64,000 bases of DNA from Anniella stebbinsi (Eukaryota > Chordata > Lepidosauria > Squamata > Anniellidae), in contig JARDYH010000002.1 of NCBI GenBank assembly GCA_029215795.1, forward strand, positions 363,470,973-363,534,972, written 5' to 3'. Of the stretch, positions 58,785-64,000 are shown piece by piece; within the stretch, counting starts at the first letter, position 1, and each line of letters starts with the position of its first letter. The notes beneath the pieces were generated by a model. That model worked only from the letters and a program-made list of their open reading frames with translations. It had not been told where the DNA came from and ran no database searches. Both the position numbers and the translations under genes were made by a program.

Positions 58785-60874
58785 TCAATAAATAATAAAA
58801 TCACGTACAGGGTGTACTGGATATTACTTTGCTTCTGACACTTGGGCATGACTCTAAAGCGGGTGTGGCCTATTTGTGGCCCTCCAGATGTTTTGGCCTA
58901 CAACTCCCATAATCCCTCTTGATTATGTTTTAATGCACCATTGCACTCCCAGAAGCCCTTTCTTAAAAAGTGAAAATGTCGGCCAAATGCATAATCTTAC
59001 AAAACTGGAAATTCAAAGCCACCCTGAGCATTGATACTTGGATCCAAGACTCCTGGCATTGGCAGCCATGGAAAGCTATTTAAGAGTTCATTACAAAAAG
59101 AGGGGAAAATTCTAATGATTTGGCATAGCTTCCCCGAACTCTGTGTGGAATGAAAGACCTGCCCCCAGAGCAGTTTTAAACACATAGAGCCTCAGCAGCC
59201 AATATGGAGGATGGCCATAATGGAGCTTGAAGACAAAAAGAGGCATCCGTTGTGCTTTCATTTCTGAGTATGGCCCTTTCTACACCTAAGGGTGTAGAGG
59301 GAGGGACGGGGGAGGATAGTGGGCTTACCTGCTTCCGCAATCGTCCCTCAGGGTCTAGAAGGCAGCGAGATGTCCCAGAAGGGAAGAGGGATGTTGCGGC
59401 TGCCATTTCTTTCTTTCTTTTTTTAAAGAAGAGTAGCTGTGTGGCCCAGATCCAACAGAAGGTAACCCCCCCAAAATCTGCGCCCCAACCCCTTCAGGCC
59501 CCCGGGAGCACATGGCACACCTCCCGTGGTCCCCGGGATGGACCTGGAACCGCGGGAAAAACACAGGAAAATGGAGAGGTTGTCCCTGCCTGTCCCCAGG
59601 ATGCCTTGCACATCATTTGGACGCACAGGGACGGCCCTGGGAAAAAATCCAGCGTGTAGACATGGGGTTTGACACGCTCTGTATATAAGTCGAAAGACTG
59701 CGCCATCTTTAAAATGCGGGGTCAGAACTAAAAGAGAACAGCATGTGCAGAGGTTGTGTCAGGGCAATTTAGGTACCTGGTTGACACGCTGGTAGTCGCC
59801 TCCCCAGCTCCGCACTTCTCCAGATCCCCTTAGCATCACAGGTGTAGGCACCTGGAAGAAAGCATACAACATTAGCGATGAAGATGGACTGGGCCACTAG
59901 GTGGTGCTGTAGTAATATCTGACCAGCTCTTTTCTGTATATATGGATACCTGTGCTGTTCTTATTGCAATGACATTATCCATCAGCGTACAGAGTGCTTC
60001 ACAGACTGTCGTAAGCAAACGGAACAACCCCCCTCCTCAAATCTCTCCCTGCAAGAAGCTTACTATCTAAAGTCAACAATGTAGAAGATGGCAGAGGGAA
60101 GAGATAGGCCAGATCTACACCAAGCAGGATATTGCACTATGAAAGCGGTATGAAAGCGGTATGAAAGCTGTATATAAAAGGCAGGAGCCACACGACTGCT
60201 TTATAGCGGTATTGAAGTGCACTGACAACTGTTGGGGCTCAGGACACATTCCACAAACCACTTTCATACCGCTTTCATAGTGCAATATCCTGCTTGCTGT
60301 AGATCTGGCCTGGGCCCCAACAATTGTCAGTGCACTTCAATACCACTATAAAGCAGTAGTGTAGATCCTGCCATAGAGCAAGCAAGGGCTGAAGGTACTG
60401 AAAGCCTGGTTATAGTTTGGAATGAGGGTACCCATTTACCTGGGAGTAAGCTTCATTGAACTCTGCACCATACCTCTGAATACCAGAAATTGGGGGCACC
60501 TAATGAAGACCATTATCTCCCATTGCTTGTGGGTTTCCCTGTGCTATCTGGCTGGTTTTTCATGCTGGAAACAGAACGCTGGTCTAGATACACCTTCTTG
60601 GTCTGACCTAGCAAAGCAGTTCTTCTGCTCTTCTGTTCCTCATTAAAGCTGCTGCCACCCCCCCCCCCCCTCAGTCGGTGGTGCTCCGTCAGCCCACCCA
60701 ACATGCTGGCCAGATCCCCAAGGCAACCGGTCTCACCTGTGACATTGGGGACCATCTGGTAGTATGGATGCTGGCAGGAATACTGGATCCCTGACTGGTA
60801 CGTGGTCAGGTTGTCTGGCGTGGAGAAGGTTACGATGCCGTGGTCTAGCATGGGCGGCATCTTGCAGTCTGCAA
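28480..60874 (-). CDS. MASP1: MASP1, MASP-1 isoform (3' portion, eight exons)
   Basis: MASP-1 is a plasma serine protease bound to mannose-binding lectin and ficolins; it autoactivates and cleaves MASP-2, C2 and MASP-3. Join in coding order: 60737-60874, 59777-59851, 45003-45137, 43419-43532, 39939-40124, 36823-36890, 30356-30455, 28480-28670. All junctions are GT-AG with matching phases. The CCP2 module is followed by a 263-residue protease part with activation site LLAR|IANG, His in TAAHC, Asp in EYDIAL, Ser in GDSGGP, and trypsin-like Asp six residues before the Ser. The active Ser codon is TCT and the histidine-loop cysteines are present, both diagnostic of MASP-1 against MASP-2/3. No stops or frameshifts. 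Upstream exons lie outside the window. Confidence 0.95.
29190..29300. repeat. Short foldback repeat (family D)
   Basis: CCTGATGTCCTCCAGATGTGTTGGAC...CATCTGGAGGGCACCAGG arms around ACAACTCCCA. Located in the intron before the last MASP-1 exon. Confidence 0.6.
30100..30320 (-). mobile_element. LINE 3' tail, minus strand
   Basis: TTTATTTATTTATTTCATTT then AACCCGCCTCTCC and GGCCTGCCGGAAGAGA. The same tail on the plus strand follows the RT fragment at 6481-6819, and a second minus copy lies at 36935-37135. Confidence 0.65.
30356..30455 (-). CDS. MASP1: MASP1: MASP-1 protease exon 5
   Basis: 100 bp between acceptor TATTGCAG and donor GTAAAA, phases 0 to 1. Encodes [20 protein letters not shown] and then [13 protein letters not shown], matching the mammalian MASP-1 segment that includes the DMICAG cysteine. 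Confidence 0.93.
30470..30600 (-). mobile_element. LINE tail with AT-rich microsatellite
   Basis: (TTATTATTA)-type simple sequence and TTTCTATACCGGCC, the reverse of the CGGTATAxAAAT tail of L2-like LINEs. Lies within 20 bp of the acceptor of MASP-1 protease exon 5, so the upstream intron end there is repeat-derived. Confidence 0.55.
30662..30981. mobile_element. hAT-type foldback MITE, copy 3
   Basis: Starts CAGGCTGACC, ends GGTCACCCTA. Palindromic interior with GGAACTAATTGCATAC arms like copies 5 and 8 (subfamily differing from the GCTGCATGCATAC form). Confidence 0.75.
31005..31445 (-). mobile_element. L2-like LINE fragment, minus strand
   Basis: The minus-strand frame 31016-31216 encodes [20 protein letters not shown] and SSFQRHIKT, the C-terminal signature also seen in the LINE at 33957-34751. 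Decayed upstream. Confidence 0.7.
31571..31857. mobile_element. GC-rich element with perfect 12-bp inverted ends, nested in a SINE
   Basis: GGCCTTTATCAC at 31571 and GTGATAAAGGCC ending at 31857. It splits a tRNA-Ala-type SINE (GGAAGCTGCCTTATACTGAATC on the left, CCCTTGGTCCATCTAG on the right). About 287 bp, no transposase. Target duplication not resolved. Confidence 0.75.
31950..31997. repeat. (AAT)n microsatellite
   Basis: Long run of AAT/TAA units at the 3' edge of a repeat. Confidence 0.9.
32255..32636. mobile_element. hAT-type foldback MITE, copy 4, with LINE-tail insertion
   Basis: Right end GGTCACCCTA; left end worn. Between about 32459 and 32525 it holds a very short L2-like LINE 3' end (GTAAACCGCCCAGAGAGC to AAATAAATAAATAAATA), which splits the TGTTGTGATGAAGAGGG arm. 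Retroposition came after the MITE. Confidence 0.75.
32866..32980. repeat. Short foldback repeat (family D)
   Basis: CCAGCCTAATGTCCTCCAGATGG...ATATCCGGAAGGCATCAGG, with a CAGCCAGCATGGCCA core. Intronic. Confidence 0.5.
32990..33835. other. Intronic interval, unassigned
   Basis: GC-rich 33380-33600 and simple A/T runs. Opposed long frames on both strands (209 codons plus, 159 codons minus) have no recognisable motif and look like chance frames in GC-rich sequence. No splice-bounded exon found. Confidence 0.45.
33836..34980 (+). mobile_element. L2-like LINE, 5'-truncated, RT C-terminal frame open
   Basis: The open frame 33957-34751 (264 codons) encodes the end of the RT and the conserved C-terminus: [58 protein letters not shown] and [20 protein letters not shown]. 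Upstream, YGDDTQLYF (the YxDD catalytic loop) lies in another frame at about 33905, so a frameshift exists. The 3' end is TTGTGAACCGCC..GAGAGCTTTGG..GGGGCGGTATAAAAATG plus AATAAATAAATA. Located in a MASP-1 intron, opposite to the gene. Confidence 0.88.
35222..35835 (+). mobile_element. L2-like LINE 3' fragment, decayed
   Basis: Contains [20 protein letters not shown] and [17 protein letters not shown] in frame, then a deletion and a second frame with [23 protein letters not shown] sequence, ending in an AATAATAAT tail. Confidence 0.78.
36000..36300 (+). repeat. Relative of the TCTACATGAGG element
   Basis: Starts TTTTCTACACAAGAC; inner TATACCACAGTGCCACCTAGAGG is the reverse of the 18.5 and 25.6 kb motif. 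Decayed, intronic. Confidence 0.5.
36823..36890 (-). CDS. MASP1: MASP1: MASP-1 protease exon 4
   Basis: 68 bp between acceptor CTGCCAG and donor GTGATG, phases 1 to 0. Encodes [G][22 protein letters not shown], closely matching mammalian MASP-1 GWGKQFLQR. Too short for routine frame searches; found by homology and phase. Confidence 0.93.
36905..37135 (-). mobile_element. LINE 3' tail, minus strand, with (AAT)n
   Basis: AATAATAATAATAATAATTTTATTTATTTATTGCC, CGAAGCGGGGAACAACATTAAATAC and GGCCTGCCGGAAGAGA, as at 30100-30320. Lies 15-20 bp upstream (in gene sense) of the exon 4 acceptor. Confidence 0.65.
37430..37546. repeat. Short foldback repeat (family D)
   Basis: CAAGATGTTGGGGACTACAACTCCC to ACACCTGGAGGCCACCAGG. 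Intronic; a reversed LINE tail with TATACCGCC follows at 37550-37700. Confidence 0.55.
37759..38078. mobile_element. hAT-type foldback MITE, copy 5
   Basis: Termini TAGGGTGACC and GGTCACCCTA are exact reverse complements. 320 bp, intronic between MASP-1 protease exons 3 and 4. Flanks too worn to show a target duplication. Confidence 0.85.
38079..38885. other. Intronic interval with LINE 3' end remnant
   Basis: 38405-38560 is a reversed LINE 3' end (GCACTCTGTTCACGCAGTGG, CACCCTCCCACCCATG). The rest is unassigned and without exon signals. Confidence 0.5.
38886..39620. mobile_element. hAT-type foldback MITE, copy 6, split by another element
   Basis: Left part 38886-39144 and right part 39564-39620 together make the usual 320-bp element; the GATC-rich element at 39145-39563 lies inside the right arm. 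Ends TTAGGGTGACC and GGTCAGCCTA. Confidence 0.78.
39145..39563. mobile_element. GATC-rich hAT-like element nested in MITE copy 6
   Basis: Ends AGGGCTGTGACTGGATCC and GTCCGTGCACAGCCCT are inverted. CTGTTAAAATT on the left and GCTGAAATT on the right look like a worn 8-bp target duplication. Interior has opposed CTCCCTCC/GGAGGGAG and TCGATGTTG-type arms. Same family as 12088-12866 and 63525-63833. Confidence 0.75.
39640..39780 (-). mobile_element. tRNA-Ala-type SINE fragment
   Basis: CACTGACTGGGAGCAATGCC, CCTGGAGATGCCGGGGATTG, AACCTGGGACCTTCTGCATGCC and ACCATTCAGCTATGG. The reverse complement has a tRNA-Ala-like head (TAGCT..ATGG, GCATGCAGAAGGTCCCAGGTTCAA). Confidence 0.65.
39939..40124 (-). 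CDS. MASP1: MASP1: MASP-1 protease exon 3 (catalytic Asp)
   Basis: 186 bp between acceptor CTCTGCAG and donor GTGAGG, phase 1 both sides. Encodes [32 protein letters not shown] and [18 protein letters not shown]. The Asp in EYDIALVE is the catalytic one; VMPVC is the conserved cysteine linking the chains. Confidence 0.95.
40224..40544. mobile_element. hAT-type foldback MITE, copy 7, with 8-bp target duplication
   Basis: Flanked by a perfect ACACAGTG at 40216-40223 and 40545-40552. Ends TAAGGTGACC and GGTCACCCTA. Inserted in a reversed LINE 3' end (CAGCATTCCGTTCACACAGTG | GCCACCTAGCTGCCCC). Confidence 0.92.
40675..42607 (+). repeat. 1.93-kb direct duplication, copy 1
   Basis: Collinear with 47877-49817 apart from small indels (about 25 bp near 40870, about 10 bp near 41210). 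It includes several older repeats: a tRNA-Ala SINE at 41000-41155, a family E element at 41575-42190 and the short repeat at 42258-42390. Lies between MASP-1 protease exons 2 and 3. Confidence 0.88.
42651..42988 (+). mobile_element. GCGCATTATCG-motif foldback element, copy D
   Basis: Best preserved copy: CCTCTACAAGAGGC at the left, GAATTCTTGTAGATGAGGCC at the right, with GATTATGCGCATTATCGAAT inside. Inserted into a reversed LINE 3' end (CTCCATGAATTTG | TTTAGTTCCC). Confidence 0.72.
42990..43360 (-). mobile_element. LINE 3' part, minus strand
   Basis: Reverse of GATTCAGGACAGATAAAAGG, GAGACATTTTTCTCCTTCAT and related sequence, as at 18930-19140 and 23820-24010. Continues the LINE interrupted by copy D. 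Confidence 0.65.
43419..43532 (-). CDS. MASP1: MASP1: MASP-1 protease exon 2 (catalytic His)
   Basis: 114 bp between acceptor ATCCTAG and donor GTGAGC, phase 1 both sides. Encodes [20 protein letters not shown] and SSFKIILG. The His in AAHC is catalytic, and its following Cys pairs with the Cys of the previous exon to form the histidine loop. Confidence 0.95.
43620..45002. other. MASP-1 intron between protease exons 1 and 2
   Basis: Holds a repeat fragment at 43640-43760 (CTTTATTAGGACCAATG..AACTTCC, TTCAGGCCAGG), a reversed LINE tail at 44375-44415 (TATATACCGCCCCATAGC), and otherwise unassigned sequence. No extra exon found. Confidence 0.5.
45003..45137 (-). CDS. MASP1: MASP1: MASP-1 protease exon 1 (alternative acceptor)
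   Basis: 135 bp between acceptor TTTTTCAG and donor GTAAGA, phase 1 both sides, completing the Val codon begun in the CCP2 exon. Encodes [19 protein letters not shown], then [13 protein letters not shown] and FCGGSLL. The Arg-Ile bond is the activation site; FCGG supplies the first histidine-loop cysteine. Confidence 0.95.
   Translation of the reverse strand, partial: CAGSPNSPEACWPVLLMAAMPREGSRHGSPCCTGMDAPSAEARS
45181..45750 (-). mobile_element. 570-bp inverted-end DNA element next to MASP-1 acceptor
   Basis: Ends GGGGCCGATCTACAC and GTAGATCGGCCCC are inverted. Contains TTGTGGG..TTGTAGTTCA twice. The reverse-oriented relative is 54732-55300. Its edge lies 43 bp upstream of MASP-1 protease exon 1 in gene sense. 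Confidence 0.82.
46150..46528 (+). mobile_element. L2-like LINE 3' end
   Basis: [20 protein letters not shown] and [20 protein letters not shown] in frame, then GTAAACCGCCCAGAGAGC, GGGGCGGTATATAAATG and an (AAT)n tail to 46528. Confidence 0.82.
46529..47740. other. Intron between MASP-3 exon and MASP-1 exons, unassigned part
   Basis: AT-rich, (CA)n at 47046-47062, no recognised repeat for most of its length and no exon signals on either strand. Confidence 0.5.
47750..49817 (+). repeat. 1.94-kb direct duplication, copy 2, with extended left edge
   Basis: 47877-49817 matches 40675-42607. The part 47750-47877 is absent from copy 1 but its reverse occurs at 3735-3965. Includes a tRNA-Ala SINE at 48205-48360 and a family E element at 48780-49395. 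Lies between the MASP-3 exon and the first MASP-1 exon. Confidence 0.85.
50455..50998 (+). mobile_element. CR1 LINE 3' end
   Basis: Frame 50511-50747 encodes [20 protein letters not shown] and [20 protein letters not shown], the classic CR1 RT end. The non-coding part has GAGCAGGGGGTTGGACTTGA, CCCCTTCCAACTCTA and the CR1 terminal ATTCTATGATTCTATGAT. Source type for the piece inserted in RTP copy 1. Confidence 0.93.
51503..52386 (-). CDS. MASP1: MASP1: MASP-3 protease domain, single exon
   Basis: 884 bp from acceptor TTTCCAG to TGA at 51503-51505; completes the split Val codon, then 293 residues. Activation site LIKR|IIGG; His in TAAHVL, Asp in NYNHDIALV, Ser in CLGDSGGAF (codon AGC), trypsin-like Asp in GKDTC. 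The histidine-loop cysteines are absent (FGSG in place of FCGG), as in mammalian MASP-3. Sequons NRT, NIT and NYS suggest N-glycans. Long runs such as [20 protein letters not shown] are near-identical to mammals, indicating strong constraint. The C-terminal tail after VDWLQEK differs from mammals. Confidence 0.97.
51503..60874 (-). CDS. MASP1: MASP1, MASP-3 isoform (3' portion, three exons)
   Basis: MASP-3 shares the heavy chain with MASP-1 but has its own protease domain; it activates pro-factor D. Join: 60737-60874, 59777-59851, 51503-52386. All three splices carry phase 1, so the CCP2 exon can join either the MASP-3 exon or the first MASP-1 exon at 45137. The alternative end is therefore built as in mammals. 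No MASP-3 poly(A) signal was pinned down below 51503. Confidence 0.95.
52387..54731. other. MASP1 intron upstream of MASP-3 exon, part 1
   Basis: No extra exon recognised. Has GGTTAGGGTTAG-like sequence near 53137-53160, (ATG)n at 53516-53536 and (AAT)n at 53537-53562. 53640-54200 is unassigned. Confidence 0.5.
54732..55300 (+). mobile_element. 570-bp inverted-end DNA element, opposite copy
   Basis: Ends AGAGCCGATCTACACAC and GTGTAGATAGGCTCT. The reverse complement aligns along its length with 45181-45750, including ACTCACGTTACAGGAG and CGTCTTAGGCCAC. In the intron between CCP2 and the MASP-3 exon. Confidence 0.82.
55301..58095. other. MASP1 intron, part 2
   Basis: No exon recognised. 55820-56180 is related to 28740-29060, (GAT)n lies at 56040-56062, and 56690-56860 is an old repeat (CACGAAAGCTTCTGCCAGAAT type). 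Otherwise unassigned. Confidence 0.45.
58096..58202. repeat. Compound simple repeat (TTCC)n-(CCCCT)n-(CCCTT)n
   Basis: About 45 bp of TTCC units run into pentamer CCCCT units and then TTCCC units. Strong purine/pyrimidine strand asymmetry: the MASP1 sense strand is all purine here. Confidence 0.9.
58625..58715 (+). mobile_element. CR1 3' terminal fragment
   Basis: GCATTGAGCAGGGGGTTTGG, TTCCAACTCTACTATTTTATG, as in the last 90 bp of 50455-50998. An (AAT)n run at 58746-58785 and a family D fragment at 58860-58925 follow. Confidence 0.8.
59777..59851 (-). CDS. MASP1: MASP1: CCP2 module, second exon
   Basis: 75 bp between acceptor TCTTCCAG and donor GTACCT, phase 1 both sides. Encodes [G][24 protein letters not shown], giving the third and fourth CCP cysteines and the conserved Trp. 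Its phase 1 end is where MASP-1 and MASP-3 splicing diverge. Confidence 0.94.
60104..60375. mobile_element. Palindromic short element between CCP2 exons
   Basis: GGCCAGATCTACACCAAGCA...GAAAGCGG on the left; CCGCTTTCATAGTGC..TGCTTGCTGTAGATCTGGCC on the right; then a second TGTAGATCCTGCC end. Related single-arm copies at 6946, 42258 and 49462. Intronic, non-coding. Confidence 0.75.
60737..60874 (-). CDS. MASP1: MASP1: CCP2 module, first exon
   Basis: 138 bp between acceptor GGCTTCCCAG and donor GTGAGA, phase 1 both sides. Encodes [33 protein letters not shown] and [11 protein letters not shown]: the first two CCP cysteines and two possible N-glycan sites (NLT, NVT). Most upstream coding exon found; shared by MASP-1 and MASP-3. 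Confidence 0.95.
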
Positions 60875-62338
60875 CTGGGAAGCCAAGCAGATTTGGGGGA
60901 TTGGAAATGTCACAAAGCAAGATTGAGAATGTGTTTGGCTTCTCCCCAGAGAGGTTCCCGGTCTTTTATTTCTTTCCAAGCCCTTTGCCTTCAGGGGTCC
61001 GATGTTCCTATCGTGCCTGCTAGCCAAGGACTGGAAACACAACCACTCCGTCCAAAAATGTCCCTGGTCCATCTCTGCCCGGATGACTCAGGCAGAAACG
61101 AACAACTTGAAAGCTTGCTTTGGGCCAAATGGCATTTCCCCCTGTAATTCTGCGGCGTTTTTTTCCAGACTGGTATTAATGCAGAGCAGCTGCAGTTGGC
61201 CTGGGGATAAATGGAAGACTGGACAGTATTGGAGGGTCAGGGATGAGTGAGAAGAGGGGCTGCTTAACCCTTTCTCTTCCTGCCATGTGTCCATTCAAAT
61301 CCCCCCTGGAGGAAAGAGGGACCAGAGCAGCAGTGCATCTCACTATAGAAAGCCTGCTCAGTCTGTTGTCCAGGTGCTAAGTGTTGATGGGCATTATCCA
61401 CCCACCCTGCTCTCCCTTCTTAGGTTCTTGACTTTGGTACTGGATTAGACTTCCCTTCATATAGACTTGGGGGCTGTCTTCATGGTGCCGAGTTGGTGCC
61501 GAGTTTCCCCTAAACCCCGCAGTTTTGCTCCTGCAGGGTGCCGTCAGTTAATCCCCACACCAAGGAGGGAACACGAGATTTCCGGCTGTCATTTGGGTAC
61601 TGGAGCCGTCTCCGACTCTTCCTGTCTTCCAGCGACTAATTGCTGGTTGCCATCTGCCAGGCCCACCCCTCAGATTGGCCACGGAGTCAAGTCAGATGGC
61701 GGAAGAGCCAGGGTGACCTTGCTCCCACTGAGAAAGTTGGGGCAAGTCCCTGACTTTGTGTGTGGGAAAGCCCCATGGTGGTCGCGAATCTGCAGCTGTG
61801 TCATATAACTGATGCAGTGCCAATTCGCACCCATATAGACAGTCCCTTGGACAAGACAAACAGGACAGAGCCATCAAAGAAAGGACTGCCTTCTGTAAAA
61901 TAGGACATGCATGGCCATTCTAGGCCTGGTAGAGGCCATGCTTTGCATGGCAAAGGTCCCAGGACTGATCCCCGGCATCTCCAGGTAGGACAAGAAAAGA
62001 ATCCCAGCAGGTGATGGGAAACACCTCTATCTGTCAATACCTGGAAACCAGTCTTGGGCAGTCTTTCTAGGAGATATAGCAAAGGCACTGCATTCAGGAA
62101 GCCAGTGACAGTTTCACTGATGGCAATTGGCAGCACATCCTTTACAGTGGTTTGCTTCTTTGTGTCAGGGAGACCTGGTTCTGCTCTGAAATCCTCTTCA
62201 GGCAGGCCAAATACTCTGCTTTGAATGAAATGAGCAAATTGCACCATTCCTTCAAATTGAATGTGGCAGCTTAATTTACTCACATTGATCTTATTTGATT
62301 CAATTTGTCTGTTTGATTCTAGTTACACAAGAGTCTCT

Positions 62339-62381
<43 letters not shown>
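62339..62381. repeat. (TG)21 microsatellite
   Basis: Uninterrupted TG run of about 42 bp. Confidence 0.95.
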
Positions 62382-62384
<3 letters not shown>

Positions 62385-62563
62385 ACAGAAAGAAATCATG
62401 GCTATTTCAATTTGGTAACACAATGTTTTTGTTTTGTTTTGCAGAACTCATTCTCATATCAACCTCCCTCCTCCCTTTAAGATCATAGCAAGAAGATTTC
62501 TCTTCTCACTTCCTCCCTGACTACACTTCCTAGTAGCCTTCAGACCAGGGGGTGGGGCTTAGG

Positions 62564-62882
62564 TAGGGTGACCATATGGGGAGGAGGACTGGGCTCCTGT
62601 ATCTTTAACAGTTGCATAGAAAAAGGAATTTCAGCAGGTGTCATTGGTATGCATGCAGCACCTGGTGACATCCCTTTTCATCACAACAGTTAAAGCTGCA
62701 GGAGCTATACTAGAGTGACCAGGTACAAAAGAGGGCAGAGCTCCTGCAGCTTTAACTGTTGGGATGAAGAGGGAATTTCACCAGGAACTAACTGCATACA
62801 AATGACCCTGGCTGAAATTCCCTTTTCTATGCAACTGTTAAAGATGCAAGAGCCTGGTCCTCCTTTCCATACAGTCACCCTA
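62564..62882. mobile_element. hAT-type foldback MITE, copy 8, with 8-bp target duplication
   Basis: Perfect GGCTTAGG at 62556-62563 and 62883-62890. Ends TAGGGTGACC and AGTCACCCTA. 319 bp. One of the best-preserved copies and a good guide to the family. Confidence 0.93.
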
Positions 62883-63083
62883 GGCTTAGGGAGAGGAGGG
62901 GGTGGGACCACAGAGGAAGCCCGAGCCTCTGCCAGATGTTTTGCAGCTGCTGCACCTGATGCTGTCACAGTAAGGGGAGGGAGCGGGACCCTCCAGAGGG
63001 AGGGGGCACACTGGGTGATGTGCCAACTCTAGCACCAATCCTGGTTGGCTTGGGCCAGTTCTACACCTTGGTGACGCTATATC

Positions 63084-63310
63084 CCAGTGTGGTGTAGTGA
63101 CTAAAGTGTTGGACTGGGAGTCGGGAGATCCTGGTTCTAGTCCCTACTCAGCCATGGAAATCCACTGAGTGACTTTGGGCCAGTCACAGACTCACAACTG
63201 TTGTTGTGAGGATAAAATGGTGAGAAGAGGGGGGTCAAGTAAGCTGCTTTAGGTTTCTTTGAGGGGGGAAAAAGGCAGGATATAAATGCAATAATAAATA
63301 AATAAATACC
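63084..63310 (+). mobile_element. Sauria-type SINE (tRNA-derived)
   Basis: tRNA-like head CAGTGTGGTGTAGTGACTAA..GTTGGACTGGGAGTCGGGAG, B box GGTTCTAGTCC, then TGACTTTGGGCCAGTCACA, GTTGTTGTGAGGATAAAATGG, GGCAGGATATAAATGC and an (AATA)n tail. This layout is that of squamate Sauria SINEs with a Bov-B-like tail, and it is the main clue to the host group. Confidence 0.8.
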
Positions 63311-63524
63311 CCCCTTGGTCATTCATGTCTTGTAACGCACACAATGACATCATTTGCAGTATTTTGGATAATGCGGAATGAAAAGTGGGAAATAATGCTA
63401 GAAAAGTGGCATACGGAACATGTAATGTGCCCCAACAGTTATCCATGTGCTTCAATACTGATAAAAAGCACTAGTATAAATCCAGCCCTGGTCAATATGC
63501 CATGTGAATTCAGCCTTAAAACTA

Positions 63525-63833
63525 ATGCTGGTAACAGATCTGGATCCGGATCCCAAATCCGGACTGGATCGGGGTAATCCAGACCTCCCGCGAGGCCTGG
63601 TTCTCAGTAGAGCAGAAGCAGTGGCAGCCAGCAGATGGCAGCGGCAGATGGTGGTGATGAGGAGGCAGCAGGTAAACAGGGACAGTGGGGGGAAGGCGGT
63701 GAGTCCTTTTCCCCACAGACTTGGTTCCAGACCAGATCGGGGAGGTCCAATCCGGTCTGGATCAGGCCCGATCCAGATTTTCCAGATCCGGATCTAGACC
63801 AGATCGGGGGGGGGGGGCTGTTCACAGCCCTAC
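63525..63833. mobile_element. GATC-rich hAT-like element
   Basis: GATCTGGATCCGGATCCC on the left and GGATCTAGACCAGATCGG with CTGTTCACAGCCCTA on the right. Same family as 12088-12866 and 39145-39563. The left end is worn. Confidence 0.65.
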
Positions 63834-63959
63834 TTAAAACATTGAGTTTGCTCCCAGTATTTGCCCAGGCTTCTGTGCAACATGGAACAGTCCCTCCGGA
63901 GAAAAGCCCATGCAGAAAGCCTTGCCTTAAGTTAGCAAGCCCTTTGCATGAGTGGGGAC

Positions 63960-64000
63960 GTAGCTTGGTGGCAGAGCCCTGCTTTTCCGACAGAAGGCTC
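63960..64000 (+). mobile_element. tRNA-Ala-type SINE, cut by window end
   Basis: GACGTAGCTTGGTGGCAGAGCCCTGC resembles the tRNA-Ala-like head (GTAGCTCAGTGGTAGAGC) of the SINE seen elsewhere in reverse. Confidence 0.5.

Larger units (their letters stand above)
60875..63083. other. MASP1 intron toward CCP1, no exon recognised
   Basis: I looked on the minus strand for the CCP1 second exon (ECLKDGTW..TCK-like) and a MAp44-type terminal exon and saw neither. It holds a tRNA-Ala SINE fragment at about 61900-62045, (TG)n at 62339-62381, and MITE copy 8. Confidence 0.5.

Noticed and set aside
63084..63180. Functional tRNA gene
   Set aside because: tRNA-like boxes are the head of a SINE with a LINE-type tail and (AATA)n; no full cloverleaf with a CCA-end acceptor stem.
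60875..64000. MAp44-specific exon or CCP1 exon
   Set aside because: Looked for mammal-like MAp44 tail and CCP1 second-half sequence on the minus strand and saw none; likely beyond the window or too diverged to spot by eye.

Overview
The window is nuclear DNA of a vertebrate, almost certainly a squamate reptile (lizard or snake). It has spliced genes with GT-AG introns, long (ATT)n, (TG)n and (TTCC)n microsatellites, CR1 and L2-like LINE fragments, tRNA-derived SINEs including one that looks like a Sauria SINE (63.1-63.3 kb), and many short foldback DNA transposons. Species cannot be read from the sequence.

Two real loci are present, pointing at each other. On the minus strand, 60.9 to 28.5 kb, lies the 3' half of MASP1, the lectin-pathway complement protease gene. 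I placed nine coding exons with matching phases: two for the second CCP (sushi) module, one large exon for the whole MASP-3 serine protease domain, and six for the alternative MASP-1 protease domain. Both catalytic domains look intact. They show the known contrast: MASP-1 has a histidine-loop disulfide and a TCN active-site serine, while MASP-3 is encoded by one exon, has no histidine loop and uses an AGY serine. The upstream exons (CUB1-EGF-CUB2-CCP1 and any MAp44 exon) lie beyond the right edge or were not recognised.

On the plus strand, 5.9 to 25.1 kb, lie three tandem copies of a two-exon receptor-transporting protein (RTP, 3CxxC zinc-finger) gene. Copy 1 is open over 209 codons but has lost the usual C-terminal membrane anchor. 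It carries an in-frame CR1 insertion and ends in a CaaX-like tetrapeptide. Copies 2 and 3 each have a nonsense codon at the same tryptophan codon (TAG in one, TGA in the other), while all three CxxC pairs and long downstream frames remain. Copy 2 ends in an isoleucine-rich hydrophobic tail. In copy 3 the matching segment lies behind a second stop and is encoded by an (ATT)13 microsatellite. RTPs next to and convergent with MASP1 match the RTP1-MASP1 order of mammals, which supports both calls.

The rest is introns and intergenic DNA dense in repeats. One hAT-type foldback element of about 320 bp occurs eight times, two copies with perfect 8-bp target duplications. A 779-bp GATC-rich hAT-like element at 12.1 kb has a perfect 8-bp duplication. 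There is a family with GCGCATTATCG-like motifs, a 1.94-kb direct duplication bracketing MASP-1 exons 1-2, and an inverted pair of about 570-bp elements bracketing the MASP-3 exon. One of that pair sits 43 bp upstream of the first MASP-1-specific acceptor, so these repeats could affect isoform choice or exon loss. No bacterial, phage, CRISPR or viral genes were seen.
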